From Finegoldia magna ATCC 29328 (GTDB lineage: Bacteria > Bacillota > Clostridia > Tissierellales > Peptoniphilaceae): a stretch of DNA of 64,000 nt. Of this stretch, positions 9,738-18,125 are shown in pieces. The notes under the pieces are model-generated. The model had not been told where the DNA came from, made no database searches, and saw only the letters and a program-made list of their open reading frames with translations. The position numbers were made by a program, and so were the translations under genes. The stretch lies in the NCBI RefSeq assembly GCF_000010185.1, contig NC_010376.1:1311501-1375500 (forward strand), read 5' to 3'. The number at the start of each line of letters is the position of its first letter. The first letter of the stretch is position 1.

Positions 9738-9876
9738 ATTGTTTATCGTAATCTTTAGAATGTGGACAAGAACTGGATCCACAATCACAGCTGCCACCTT
9801 TTTTTATAATATGACGTACTGCAAAAACAACTGCTGCCGCAATTATTATTAATATTATTATATCTGCGATATTCAA
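9736..9876 (-). CDS. FeoB-associated Cys-rich small membrane protein
   Basis: 46 aa, starting with TTG at 9874-9876 preceded by AAGGTGA at good spacing. One transmembrane helix (residues 4-20, IADIIILIIIAAAVVFA), then a short tail with SCDCGSSSC, three cysteines. This layout matches the FeoB-associated Cys-rich membrane protein family (PF12669) found beside feoB. It starts 27 nt after the feoB stop, so it is the last gene of the feo operon. Its proposed role, metal handling or FeoB assembly, is inferred from context only. Confidence 0.8.
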   Translation of the reverse strand: MNIADIIILIIIAAAVVFAVRHIIKKGGSCDCGSSSCPHSKDYDKQ

Positions 9877-9903
9877 AAAATCACCTTCTTTTAAATTATA
9901 ACT

Positions 9904-12033
9904 CTATTGTACCGCTCTTTTTGATTCAATATGTTTGTATTTATCTTTTCTAAAAATCAAATACAACATTACAACAAATACTGCAAGTGCTATACCTGTC
10001 ATTATTGTAAATGGTTGTTTTACTACCAACACATTTAAGAATTGAAATACCATGAATGAAATTAGATAAGCAAAAACAATTTGATAAATAATCGCAAATG
10101 CTGTCAATTTTGAAGAATTCATTTCTTCTTTTATAGCACCAACTGCCGCAAAACAAGGAACTGTTAATTGGTTGAATACCAAGAAACTCAAAGCAGATGC
10201 TATAGTGAAGTTGTTTTTTACCAAATCAGCTATTTTACCTGTATCATCACCTACACCAGAAACTATTCCGTAAACGCTGACTACCATTTCTTTAGCAACA
10301 GTTCCTAAGAATGAAGCTACAGTTGCAGTCCAATTTCCGAATCCTAATGGAGCAAACAATGGCGCGAATATTTTTCCGATATAAGCCAATATAGTATCAG
10401 TACTGTTATCGTTAAAATGAACAAATTCTCCCTTAACAGAAATATTTTGTAAAATCCAAACGCAAATTGATGCAACTAAGATTATTGTACCTGCTTTTAT
10501 GATAAATGATTTAGTTCTATCCCAAGTTACACGCAAAACATTTGAAACAGTTGGTGTGTGATATTCAGGAAGTTCCATTACGAATGGAGCTGGTTCTCCT
10601 GAAAAAGCTTTTGTCTTTTTCAAAATAAGGCCACTGATTATTACTGCCAAAATTCCTGCAAAATACAATAATGGAGCAAACCACCATTGACCGAAAATCG
10701 CTGCTGCAAATAATGCTATGATTTCTGTTTTTGCACCGCAAGGCATGAATGATGCAACGATGATAGTCATTTTTCTGTCGTTTTCATTTTCAATAGTTCT
10801 TGTTGCCATAATTCCTGGAACTGAACAACCAGTACCAATTAAGATTGGAATAAATGATTTACCAGATAAACCAAACTTTCTAAACATTCTATCCAACATA
10901 AATGCAATTCTTGACATGTATCCTATATCTTCTAAAATAGCTAACAATAATTCCAACGTTGCAACCAAAGGCAAGAATCCCAATACTGCACCAACGCCGG
11001 CAACAATACCATCTACAACAAGGCTTGTTACCCATTCGCTAGTTCCGATTGCTTCTAATCCTTTTGTAACTAAATCAGCTAATGCAGTTCCCATCACAGT
11101 ATCTGCCCACCAATCGTGGAATGGAGGACCACCAACAACTTTTACCGCAATAAAGTAAACGGCTATCATTATCAATGCAAAAATTGGTAATGCCAAAAAT
11201 CTGTTAGTAACCACCCTGTCGATTTTATCACTAGTTGTTAATCCCGATCTTCCTTTTTGTACAGAATCTGAAATTACTGAAGTAATGAATGTATATCTTT
11301 CATCTGTAATTATGGATTCACCATCATCATCGTATTCTTCTTCAATTTTTGAAACAATTTCTTCAACTTTTGCTTTTTCTTCATCAGTGATATGAACAGC
11401 TTGCAATGCTTTTTCGTCTCTTTCCAAGGCTTTTACAGCAAACCATCTTTTTGATTCAGAATTTTTAATGGATTCTACACTATTTTCTATTTCAGTAAGC
11501 ACATTTTCAATTTCATCACTAAATGATTTTATCGATTCATGATGAGATTTCACTTGTTTTTGTGCAACTTCAATTAATTCATCCAAGTTTAATTTTTTAA
11601 GTGCTGATACTTCAACTATTGGAATTCCCAATTTTTCAGATATTAGTTTTGTGTTTAATTTATCGTTATTTTTCTTAACGACATCCATCATATTAAATGC
11701 CAAAACCATTGGAATTCCAATTTCAGATAATTGTGTTGTAAGATACAAGTTTCTTTCAATATTTGAAGCATCCACAACATCAATAATTACATCTGGTTTT
11801 TCGTTTATTAAGTAATTTCTACTAACAACTTCTTCCAAAGTATATGGAGAAAGCGAGTAAATTCCCGGTAAGTCGGTAATTTTAATATCTTTGTTATTTT
11901 TTAAGGTTCCCTCTTTTTTTTCTACAGTAACTCCTGGCCAGTTACCAACATATTGATTGGATCCTGTCAATGCGTTAAACATAGTAGATTTACCACTATT
12001 AGGGTTACCTGCTAAAGCAATTCTAATTGACAT
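9904..12033 (-). CDS. feoB: Ferrous iron transport protein B
   Basis: Inner-membrane Fe(II) transporter, 709 aa. N-terminal GTPase domain with G1 GNPNSGKST (residues 9-17), G3 DLPG and G4 NMMD; a helical spacer (about 170-270) and then the polytopic membrane domain with the two Gate motifs containing GTGCSVPGIMATR and VPCFAAVGAI. Start ATG preceded by AGGAGG. It follows two feoA-type genes and precedes the Cys-rich small gene, forming a complete operon for iron uptake under anaerobic conditions. Confidence 0.97.
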   Translation of the reverse strand: MSIRIALAGNPNSGKSTMFNALTGSNQYVGNWPGVTVEKKEGTLKNNKDIKITDLPGIYSLSPYTLEEVVSRNYLINEKPDVIIDVVDASNIERNLYLTTQLSEIGIPMVLAFNMMDVVKKNNDKLNTKLISEKLGIPIVEVSALKKLNLDELIEVAQKQVKSHHESIKSFSDEIENVLTEIENSVESIKNSESKRWFAVKALERDEKALQAVHITDEEKAKVEEIVSKIEEEYDDDGESIITDERYTFITSVISDSVQKGRSGLTTSDKIDRVVTNRFLALPIFALIMIAVYFIAVKVVGGPPFHDWWADTVMGTALADLVTKGLEAIGTSEWVTSLVVDGIVAGVGAVLGFLPLVATLELLLAILEDIGYMSRIAFMLDRMFRKFGLSGKSFIPILIGTGCSVPGIMATRTIENENDRKMTIIVASFMPCGAKTEIIALFAAAIFGQWWFAPLLYFAGILAVIISGLILKKTKAFSGEPAPFVMELPEYHTPTVSNVLRVTWDRTKSFIIKAGTIILVASICVWILQNISVKGEFVHFNDNSTDTILAYIGKIFAPLFAPLGFGNWTATVASFLGTVAKEMVVSVYGIVSGVGDDTGKIADLVKNNFTIASALSFLVFNQLTVPCFAAVGAIKEEMNSSKLTAFAIIYQIVFAYLISFMVFQFLNVLVVKQPFTIMTGIALAVFVVMLYLIFRKDKYKHIESKRAVQ

Positions 12034-12045
12034 AAGTCCTCCTAA

Positions 12046-12288
12046 TTATTTATTTATCAATTCTATTAAAATATTTTCTGCATCATCTTTTCTAAGACTC
12101 AACTCGTATCCTCTCAAATTGATTTGAACTGGATCTCCTAACGGTGCTACTTTTCTGATATAGATTTCTACATTTTTTGTAATACCCATATCCATAATTC
12201 TTCTTTTAACAGGACCTTTTCCTAAAATCTTAACAATCCTGTAGTATTTTCCTACTTCGGCATGCTTAAGATTCATTTCGTTATCCAC
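12046..12288 (-). CDS. FeoA-domain protein (second copy)
   Basis: 80 aa SH3-like FeoA domain protein. The family core is visible: GKYYRIVKILGKGPVKRRIMDMGI, then APLGDPVQINLRGYELSLRKDDAENILIE. It lies 12 nt upstream of feoB and 28 nt after the first feoA. This copy has the more typical RGYELSLRKDDA ending, so it may be the one that contacts FeoB. Confidence 0.9.
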   Translation of the reverse strand: MDNEMNLKHAEVGKYYRIVKILGKGPVKRRIMDMGITKNVEIYIRKVAPLGDPVQINLRGYELSLRKDDAENILIELINK

Positions 12289-12316
12289 TTTATGTATCCC
12301 CCTTGATAAAATATCA

Positions 12317-12541
12317 TTAAATATGATTTACCATAATTCTCATAGCTATATCTTTTCCTATAGCCACTCTTGAACCTTTGATTTTAACTATCAAATTTCC
12401 GTGGCTTTCTGAAACAACACTCACGAGCGCCCCTTCAACAAAGCCCATATTATTCAACAGTTTTTTTTGTGCATCATCTTTTATTGATTTTATTTTTATG
12501 ATTTCAAAATCTTCGTTCAGTGGCACTAGAGCCAAATTCAT
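12317..12541 (-). CDS. feoA: FeoA-domain protein (first copy)
   Basis: 74 aa FeoA domain: IKSIKDDAQKKLLNNMGFVEGALVSVV followed by GNLIVKIKGSRVAIGKDIAMRIMV. First gene of the feo operon, with ribosome binding site GAGGGTGA and a consensus promoter about 50 nt upstream. It differs substantially from the second copy, so this is an old pair rather than a fresh duplication. Confidence 0.9.
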   Translation of the reverse strand: MNLALVPLNEDFEIIKIKSIKDDAQKKLLNNMGFVEGALVSVVSESHGNLIVKIKGSRVAIGKDIAMRIMVNHI

Positions 12542-12553
12542 TTAATCACCCTC

Positions 12554-12569
12554 ATTTAAACGTTTAAAT
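12554..12569. promoter_or_regulatory. Perfect 16-bp palindrome in the feo leader
   Basis: atttaaacgtttaaat, fully self-complementary, placed between the feo -10 box (12583-12588) and the feoA ribosome binding site, i.e. over the first transcribed bases. Position and symmetry fit a repressor operator, most simply for an iron-responsive DtxR- or Fur-type regulator; the identity of the regulator is inference. Confidence 0.55.
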
Positions 12570-12582
12570 CTGTTACCTTGAT

Positions 12583-12611
12583 ATTATATTGATGAATAGT
12601 ATTAATGTCAA
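12583..12611 (-). promoter_or_regulatory. Consensus promoter of the feo operon
   Basis: TTGACA (12606-12611) and TATAAT (12583-12588) on the minus strand with exactly 17 nt between them: a full match to the vegetative sigma consensus. An inverted repeat TGAGAA-N9-TTCTCA lies just upstream at 12619-12639, and the 16-bp palindrome just downstream. Such a strong promoter implies control by repression. Confidence 0.8.
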
Positions 12612-12679
12612 GAGAAATTGAGAATTATTTTCCTTCTCATTTACATTTGTTACAAAAATGTTGCAATTTGCTAATAAAA

Positions 12680-12708
12680 TTTACACTACATTTTATATTT
12701 GATATAAT
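12680..12708 (+). promoter_or_regulatory. glmS promoter
   Basis: TTTACA (12680-12685), 17 nt, TATAAT (12703-12708). Transcription would start near 12715, just upstream of the ribozyme cleavage site. Confidence 0.75.
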
Positions 12709-12719
12709 ATCTCAAAGAG

Positions 12720-12845
12720 ATAAAAACAAAAAAGCGCCAGACCTTTACGGTTAACGAGGGATAGAGTCATCGAGTTTTTCGGCGGGAGCTCTATAGGTAA
12801 CACAGCCTTAGCATTTAACAAAGTTCAAAAGTAATTTTGAAACAA
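12720..12845 (+). ncRNA. glmS ribozyme/riboswitch
   Basis: Self-cleaving RNA activated by glucosamine-6-phosphate that lowers glmS mRNA when the product is abundant. The conserved cleavage context AAA|GCGCC is at 12731-12738, with cleavage expected between 12733 and 12734. The core elements follow in order: AACGAGG, the P2 arms ATAGAG / CTCTAT enclosing TCATCGAG and CGGCGGG, then ACAGCC, and a perfect distal hairpin ttcaaaa-gtaa-ttttgaa at 12824-12841. It lies directly upstream of glmS, as in other Firmicutes. Confidence 0.95.
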
Positions 12846-12886
12846 AAATAATGAAGTGTATCTCTAAAAAATTTGGAGGTAAATAT

Positions 12887-14707
12887 ATGTGCGGAATAGT
12901 ATGTTATAACGGCGAAAAATCAGCCGTAGAAATCATATTAAACGGATTAAAATCTCTGGAATACAGAGGATATGATTCAAGCGGTATTTCTGTCGTAACA
13001 GACAAAATCGAAACAGTAAAAAGAAAAGGAAAATTACAAAATTTAATAGATTCTATCGATGAAATTGATAACAATGCAAGTATTGGAATTGGTCACATCA
13101 GATGGGCAACTCACGGCGAACCTAATGAAATAAATGCCCACCCTCAAGTAAGTGAAGATGGCAAATTCTCAGTTGTACACAACGGTATTATCGAAAATTA
13201 CAAAGAATTAAAAAAAGAAATGGAAGATAATGGCTACACTTTTAAATCAACTACTGACACAGAAGTTGTGGTTGCTTTGATTAGCCACTATTACAAAGAT
13301 AATTTGTTGGAAGCAGTAAAATCTACAATCAATAGATTAAAAGGAGCTTATGCGTTAGGAATTGTTTCAGAATATGAAAAAGACAAACTAATTGCAGTGA
13401 GAAAAGAATCTCCATTGATTATGGGTAAATGTGATGATGGAATAATCTTAGCGAGTGATATTCCTTCTGTTTTAAAGTATACAAGAGACATTGTGTATTT
13501 GGAAAATGGAGATGTCGTAGAGATAGATAAGAAAAATTACACAATATACGACAAAGACTTCGCAAAAGTTGATCGTGAAGTTAAAACTGTTGACATGACA
13601 ATTGATCAAGCTAGTAAAGGCGGATACGATCATTTTATGTTAAAAGAAATTCACGAACAGCCAGAAGTTGTGAAAAAGACTTTGGAAGTTAATCTAAATA
13701 ATAATGTAATAGATTTTGCAGAAAACTCACTAACTGAAGAAGAATTATCGAAAATCAACAAAATTTATATCGTTGCATGTGGTACAGCATTCCATGCAGG
13801 TGAAGTCGGTAAAGTTGCAATCGAAAAATTGGCAAAAATTCCTGTAATTACTGATATCGCATCTGAATTTAGATACAATGATCCATTTATCGATGAAAAT
13901 ACTCTAGTGATTTTGATTTCTCAATCAGGAGAAACTGCTGATACATTAGCAGCTCTTAGAGAGTCCAAAAATAAAGGCGCAAAAATCTTAGCAGTTACAA
14001 ACGTAGTTGGTTCATCAATCGCAAGAGAAGCTGACAAAGTCATCTACACTTTGGCAGGCCCAGAAATCGCAGTAGCCAGCACTAAAGCATACATTTCACA
14101 ATTAGTTACAATGATTATGTTGGCTTTGGATTTCGCAAAGAAATTAGGCAGAATTGAAGATTCTGAATATTCAAAATACATCGAAGAATTAAAAACAATG
14201 CCTAAAAAAATTGATGAAACATTAAAATCAGAACCTATAACTGAAAAAATCGCTGAAGCAATCAAAGATGATAAATCAATGTTTTTCATTGGACGTGGCT
14301 TGGACTTTTTGAGTGTAAAAGAAGGAGCTTTGAAATTAAAGGAAATTTCCTACATTCACACTGAAGCCTTCCCTGCAGGAGAATTAAAACACGGTTCCAT
14401 CGCTTTGATCGAACAAAACACTCCAGCATTATCAGTTATTACGCAATCAAAATTAGCTGAAAAGACAATATCAAATGTTCAAGAAGTTGTGACAAGAGGA
14501 GCTAAGGTATTTACAATCACAGTTGAAGGAAATGACAATATGAAAGATTTCTCAGAAGAAATCATCTTCATTCCTAAAACTTTAGAATTATTGTATCCTA
14601 TACTTTCAGTAGTTCCCGAACAATTATTGGGATATCACACTTCTTTGAAAAAAGGATTAGATGTCGATAAACCACGTAACTTAGCGAAATCAGTTACAGT
14701 TGAATAA
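12887..14707 (+). CDS. glmS: Glutamine--fructose-6-phosphate aminotransferase
   Basis: Makes glucosamine-6-phosphate from fructose-6-phosphate and glutamine, first step to UDP-GlcNAc and peptidoglycan. 606 aa. Start at ATG 12887 (GGAGG seven nt upstream), because Cys2 of MCGIVCY must be N-terminal to act as glutaminase nucleophile; an in-frame ATG at 12851 would bury it. Glutaminase domain 1-240 (GIGHIRWATHGEP, HNGIIENY), two SIS sugar isomerase domains (SQSGETADT near 350, RGLDFLSVKEGALKLKEISY near 480), and the C-terminal DKPRNLAKSVTVE signature. Controlled by the upstream ribozyme. Confidence 0.98.
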   Translation: MCGIVCYNGEKSAVEIILNGLKSLEYRGYDSSGISVVTDKIETVKRKGKLQNLIDSIDEIDNNASIGIGHIRWATHGEPNEINAHPQVSEDGKFSVVHNGIIENYKELKKEMEDNGYTFKSTTDTEVVVALISHYYKDNLLEAVKSTINRLKGAYALGIVSEYEKDKLIAVRKESPLIMGKCDDGIILASDIPSVLKYTRDIVYLENGDVVEIDKKNYTIYDKDFAKVDREVKTVDMTIDQASKGGYDHFMLKEIHEQPEVVKKTLEVNLNNNVIDFAENSLTEEELSKINKIYIVACGTAFHAGEVGKVAIEKLAKIPVITDIASEFRYNDPFIDENTLVILISQSGETADTLAALRESKNKGAKILAVTNVVGSSIAREADKVIYTLAGPEIAVASTKAYISQLVTMIMLALDFAKKLGRIEDSEYSKYIEELKTMPKKIDETLKSEPITEKIAEAIKDDKSMFFIGRGLDFLSVKEGALKLKEISYIHTEAFPAGELKHGSIALIEQNTPALSVITQSKLAEKTISNVQEVVTRGAKVFTITVEGNDNMKDFSEEIIFIPKTLELLYPILSVVPEQLLGYHTSLKKGLDVDKPRNLAKSVTVE

Positions 14708-14714
14708 AAAATAC

Positions 14715-14748
14715 GGAGTACTCATTATAATGTGAGTACTCCTTTTTT
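14715..14748. terminator. Bidirectional terminator between glmS and rimI-tsaD
   Basis: 10-bp perfect stem ggagtactca / tgagtactcc with an 8-nt loop; T6 follows on the plus strand, and an equivalent TATTTTTTATT tract follows on the minus strand. It ends both convergent units. Confidence 0.88.
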
Positions 14749-14778
14749 AATGATTAATATTAAATTTTTAAATACATT

Positions 14779-16230
14779 TTATAGTTCTAAATTAGGATAA
14801 ACTTTCAAATCAAGTCCATCTTGTTTTCCGTTGATATAATCATAGTATCCAGCAGTTGCAATCATTGCAGCGTTATCTGTGCACAAGATTTTGTCCGGAA
14901 AATAGACTTGTATTCCCTTTTCTTCTGCTTTTTCCAATACTCTTTCTTTTAATCTAGAATTTGCTGCAACTCCGCCACTTAGAACGAAAGTTTTTTGGTT
15001 TTTTTCTTCTAATAATCTAAAAGATTTCTCAACCAAAACATCTATTACAGCTTCTTGGAAAGATGCTGCAACATCTTCTTTTATTATCTCTTCGTTTTTT
15101 TGATTTTTATTGTTCAAATAATTTAACACAGCTGTTTTTAATCCACTAAAACTAAAATCGTAACTGTCTTTTTCAAGCATTACTCTTGGAAAATCAATCG
15201 CTGTTGGATTTCCTTGTTTTGCAAGCTTGTCAATAACAGGTCCTCCTGGATATTCCAATCCCAACGCACGTGCAACCTTGTCATAGCTTTCTCCACAAGC
15301 GTCATCTCTTGTAGACCCAATTATTTCGTAATCTTGATAATCCACAACATCTATTAAATAAGTGTGGCCACCAGATACAACTAACGAAATAAATGGCGGT
15401 TCTAATTCTTTGTGGCTAATGTAGTTAGCGCAAATGTGGCCTTGCATGTGATTTACCCCTACAAGAGGCTTCTTCAAACAATAGCTCAATGATTTTGCAC
15501 AAGAAATCCCAACTAATAGTGCTCCAATAAGTCCGGGACCTTTTGTAACGCAAATTACATCAATATCTTTCAATGATAAACCTGCTTCGTCCAAAGATTG
15601 TTGCAAGATAGAATTCATTGCTTCCAAGTGAAGACGGCTCGCAACTTCTGGAACCACACCACCATATCTTTTGTGTACATCTATTTGAGAAGAAATCACA
15701 TTACTCAACACTTCTCTTCCATTTTTTACAATTGCAACACTTGTTTCATCACAAGACGTTTCAATTGCAAGCGTAATTATATTTTGTTTAATATCATCCA
15801 TATTCAACATCATCCTCAATGCATTTTCTCGTGGAGTTTCATAATATCCATTAATTCTACCGTTTTTTTGAAATCCAAATTTTGTGTAAAGATTAATTGC
15901 CTCAAAGTTGGATTCTCTAACTTCCAAGAAAATATTATTTACATTTTCCTTTTTGCAAAAATCTAACATAAATTTTATAAATTCAGTTGCAATTCCTTGG
16001 TTTCTGCAACTTTTTTTCACAGAAATTGTGTGCAATTCAGCCTCATCAACAACTACTGAAAACCCAAAAGCTCCTACAATCTCTCCTTTATTTTCTCCGA
16101 CAAAATAGTGATTGAATTCATTTTTCAAACAAGCTTCGTATCCAATTTTGCTCCAAGCATCAGAAAAACTCTCCTTTTCAATCTCAACAACATCATCCAA
16201 GTCGAAAAAGTTCATTTCTCTAATTATCAT
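14779..16230 (-). CDS. rimI-tsaD: Fused RimI N-acetyltransferase / TsaD tRNA t6A synthase subunit
   Basis: 483 aa with two full domains in one frame. Residues 1-143: GNAT acetyltransferase of the RimI type (acetyl-CoA loop RNQGIATEF, then ESNFEAINLYTKFGF). Residues 144-483: TsaD, which transfers threonylcarbamoyl to A37 of ANN-decoding tRNAs (CDETSVAIV, metal-binding NHMQGH, GGHT, FVLSGGVAANS, CTDNAAMIA). ATG 16230 is chosen over ATGs further upstream because of the purine-rich GAAAGAAGA and because upstream codons lie inside tsaB; overlap with tsaB is 11 bp. An internal ATG at 15801 (Met144) sits exactly at the domain join with GAGGA 11 nt upstream, so free TsaD could also be made. Operon tsaE-tsaB-rimI-tsaD. 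Confidence 0.93.
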   Translation of the reverse strand: MIIREMNFFDLDDVVEIEKESFSDAWSKIGYEACLKNEFNHYFVGENKGEIVGAFGFSVVVDEAELHTISVKKSCRNQGIATEFIKFMLDFCKKENVNNIFLEVRESNFEAINLYTKFGFQKNGRINGYYETPRENALRMMLNMDDIKQNIITLAIETSCDETSVAIVKNGREVLSNVISSQIDVHKRYGGVVPEVASRLHLEAMNSILQQSLDEAGLSLKDIDVICVTKGPGLIGALLVGISCAKSLSYCLKKPLVGVNHMQGHICANYISHKELEPPFISLVVSGGHTYLIDVVDYQDYEIIGSTRDDACGESYDKVARALGLEYPGGPVIDKLAKQGNPTAIDFPRVMLEKDSYDFSFSGLKTAVLNYLNNKNQKNEEIIKEDVAASFQEAVIDVLVEKSFRLLEEKNQKTFVLSGGVAANSRLKERVLEKAEEKGIQVYFPDKILCTDNAAMIATAGYYDYINGKQDGLDLKVYPNLEL

Positions 16231-16906
16231 TATTGTGTCTTCTTTCATAATCTCGTTGTGCTTGAGATTTTCTAACGTAGTCTGGGCTGAGAGTGTAGTA
16301 GCTATCAAATTTTTCAATTTTATTTGCCAAATCGCAAATCGATCTTGTAATGCAATTATTCAACGAAGAATTTGCAAGGTAGAAGTTATCCTTTGAATTG
16401 ATTTCATCTACAAATGAATACACTCCATCTCCAACGAAAATATATTCCTTATCATCGTCTAATTTTTCTATCAAATCTTCAAAATAAATCAAATCATCAT
16501 CCATCAATCGTTCTAATTTTGAATCGTTAGTGAACATTGAGTAATAAACTCTTCCACCTCTAGCATCTAAAATAGGAATGATGATTTTGTCAGTGCTTAT
16601 CATATTTGCCAAAGCTTCCAATGTGGATATGCCGACGATTTTCTTGTCGAAAACTTGTGCAAAAGTCTTCGCAGTAGTCATTCCAATCCTAAGGCCAGTA
16701 AAAGATCCCGGTCCTTTGCATACTGCGAACACGTCCACATCTTCAATTTCTGTATCTAATTTTTCAAGCATTTGCTCAATCATCAAGACCAAAGTTTCGC
16801 TGTGAGTTTTCTTTTGATTTATATTATAATCTCCAACAATCAACCCATCTTCCATCAAAGAACAAGAGCTAATCATAGTCGAAGTATCAATTGCTAAAAT
16901 TTTCAT
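16220..16906 (-). CDS. tsaB: tRNA t6A biosynthesis protein TsaB
   Basis: 228 aa ASKHA-fold partner of TsaD in the t6A complex. N-terminal ILAIDTSTMISSCSLM, then VCKGPGSFTGLRIGMTTAK (about 60-78), the conserved TsaB signature. Non-catalytic; bridges TsaD and TsaE. Overlaps tsaE by 20 bp upstream and rimI-tsaD by 11 bp downstream, so all three genes are translationally coupled. Confidence 0.96.
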   Translation of the reverse strand: MKILAIDTSTMISSCSLMEDGLIVGDYNINQKKTHSETLVLMIEQMLEKLDTEIEDVDVFAVCKGPGSFTGLRIGMTTAKTFAQVFDKKIVGISTLEALANMISTDKIIIPILDARGGRVYYSMFTNDSKLERLMDDDLIYFEDLIEKLDDDKEYIFVGDGVYSFVDEINSKDNFYLANSSLNNCITRSICDLANKIEKFDSYYTLSPDYVRKSQAQRDYERRHNNDN

Positions 16907-17351
16907 TTAATTCCTCTATAATTTCTTTTTCTCTTTTATTGTTGCCATCAATTCTAATTTTTCTGGAAACATCACCAGTTTTTTCAATGTAAATTTCAAT
17001 TAGGTTTCTAGGCATATAAGACTGTGCCTGACTTGCCCATTCAATTATAGTAATTCCTTCAGGATACAACAGCTCATCGATATCCAAGGATTCTATCTCC
17101 ATCTCATCTTCTAATCTATACAAATCAATATGATTTAATTGAATGTTCCCATAGTATGTATTTACCAGCGAAAAAGTCGGACTTGTTACATTTTCTTCAA
17201 TTCCAAAACTCTTCGCAATAGATTTAGTAAGAGTAGTTTTTCCAGCTCCCAAATCTCCAATCAAAGATATAACATCTTGTTTTTTCAAAGTTCTTGCAAA
17301 AATTTGTCCAAATTTTTCAGTATCTTTTAAATCATTTAAAATATATTCCAT
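16887..17351 (-). CDS. tsaE: tRNA t6A biosynthesis ATPase TsaE
   Basis: 154 aa P-loop ATPase of the TsaB-TsaD-TsaE complex. Walker A GDLGAGKTT near residues 32-40, followed by VTSPTFSLVNTY and the family HIDLYRL motif. ATG 17351 is preferred over an upstream alternative because GGTGAT precedes it at the right distance and the family begins at this point. First gene of the t6A operon. Confidence 0.95.
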   Translation of the reverse strand: MEYILNDLKDTEKFGQIFARTLKKQDVISLIGDLGAGKTTLTKSIAKSFGIEENVTSPTFSLVNTYYGNIQLNHIDLYRLEDEMEIESLDIDELLYPEGITIIEWASQAQSYMPRNLIEIYIEKTGDVSRKIRIDGNNKREKEIIEELNENFSN

Positions 17352-17391
17352 AAATATCACCAAATAAATTATATCACAACTGAACAACAAC

Positions 17392-17425
17392 AAAAATGAC
17401 CCATTATCTAGAATAATGAGTCATT
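17392..17425. terminator. Possible hairpin between tsaE and ribU
   Basis: Imperfect stem aatgacccattat / ataatgagtcatt, with TATATTTT after it on the plus strand. For the minus-strand ribU (stop at 17461) the tail is TTTTTGTTG, which would suit a terminator for ribU. Confidence 0.45.
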
Positions 17426-17460
17426 GTATATTTTATGAATTTTTACATGTATATTATTGA

Positions 17461-18051
17461 TTATTTTTTCAAAAATCTTGAAATTGGCTTGTAAAGTGCA
17501 ATAGTAACTGCAGATACAATAATACCTTTTACAATGTTAAATGGCACAATACTGAAAAGCACAAACATTAATGGAGTGCCTGCCAATGAATTTACTTTTG
17601 CGAACTCTTTTGTAAAATCAACCAAATTAATTCCGTATAATGGGAAAATTACAAAATAGTTAGAAATGCAAGCAACTATTGTGTAAGCCAAGACTCCGAA
17701 AACCAATCCTGTGATAGCTGATTTTCTGCTTTTACCTTTATTGTAAATTGAGCTAGCTACAACTACAAACACTGATGATAATATGAAGTTAGATAATTCT
17801 CCAACTCCACCAGTTGTTGTTCCGTTGATGATAAAGTTCAACAAAATCTTAACTGCAGAAGTCAACACACCTGCTACAGGTCCTAGTGCAAATCCTGAAA
17901 TTAATACTCCCAAATCTCCAATATCCACTGTCATAAATGGTGGTGCAAATGGTAGTGGGAATTTGAAAATCATAAGTAATGCACTTATTGCCCCTAAAAT
18001 ACTAATTCTTACCATAGTTTGAGTACTAGATTTTTTTCTTGTGGTTTCCAT
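17461..18051 (-). CDS. ribU: Riboflavin ECF transporter substrate-binding membrane protein RibU
   Basis: 196 aa polytopic S-component with about six membrane helices, which binds riboflavin and works with a shared EcfAA'T module encoded elsewhere. Visible family features are FPLPFAPPFMTVDIGDLGVLISGFALGPVAGVLTS near residues 27-62 and the small-residue-rich helix GVLTSAVKILLNFI. Strong ribosome binding site AGGAGG. The FMN riboswitch directly upstream ties the substrate to flavins. No riboflavin biosynthesis genes are in the window. Confidence 0.93.
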   Translation of the reverse strand: METTRKKSSTQTMVRISILGAISALLMIFKFPLPFAPPFMTVDIGDLGVLISGFALGPVAGVLTSAVKILLNFIINGTTTGGVGELSNFILSSVFVVVASSIYNKGKSRKSAITGLVFGVLAYTIVACISNYFVIFPLYGINLVDFTKEFAKVNSLAGTPLMFVLFSIVPFNIVKGIIVSAVTIALYKPISRFLKK

Positions 18052-18081
18052 AACCTACCTCCTAAGATTTTCAAGGGCAAA

Positions 18082-18107
18082 TAAAAAAGCCCTTATTTTT
18101 TAGGGCT
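18082..18107 (-). terminator. Riboswitch-controlled attenuator of ribU
   Basis: Minus strand stem AGCCCTAA-loop-TTAGGGCT-like (arms 18088-18094 and 18102-18107) followed by TTTTTTAT, located between the FMN aptamer and the ribU ribosome binding site. It is the expected expression platform: FMN binding would favour this terminator. Confidence 0.8.
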
Positions 18108-18125
18108 AAATGTTAATTATTACAC

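Noticed and set aside
10718-11158. 146-codon open frame on the plus strand opposite feoB
   Set aside because: It lies wholly inside the well-conserved feoB membrane region, has no ribosome binding site, and its sequence is the antisense shadow of hydrophobic codons.
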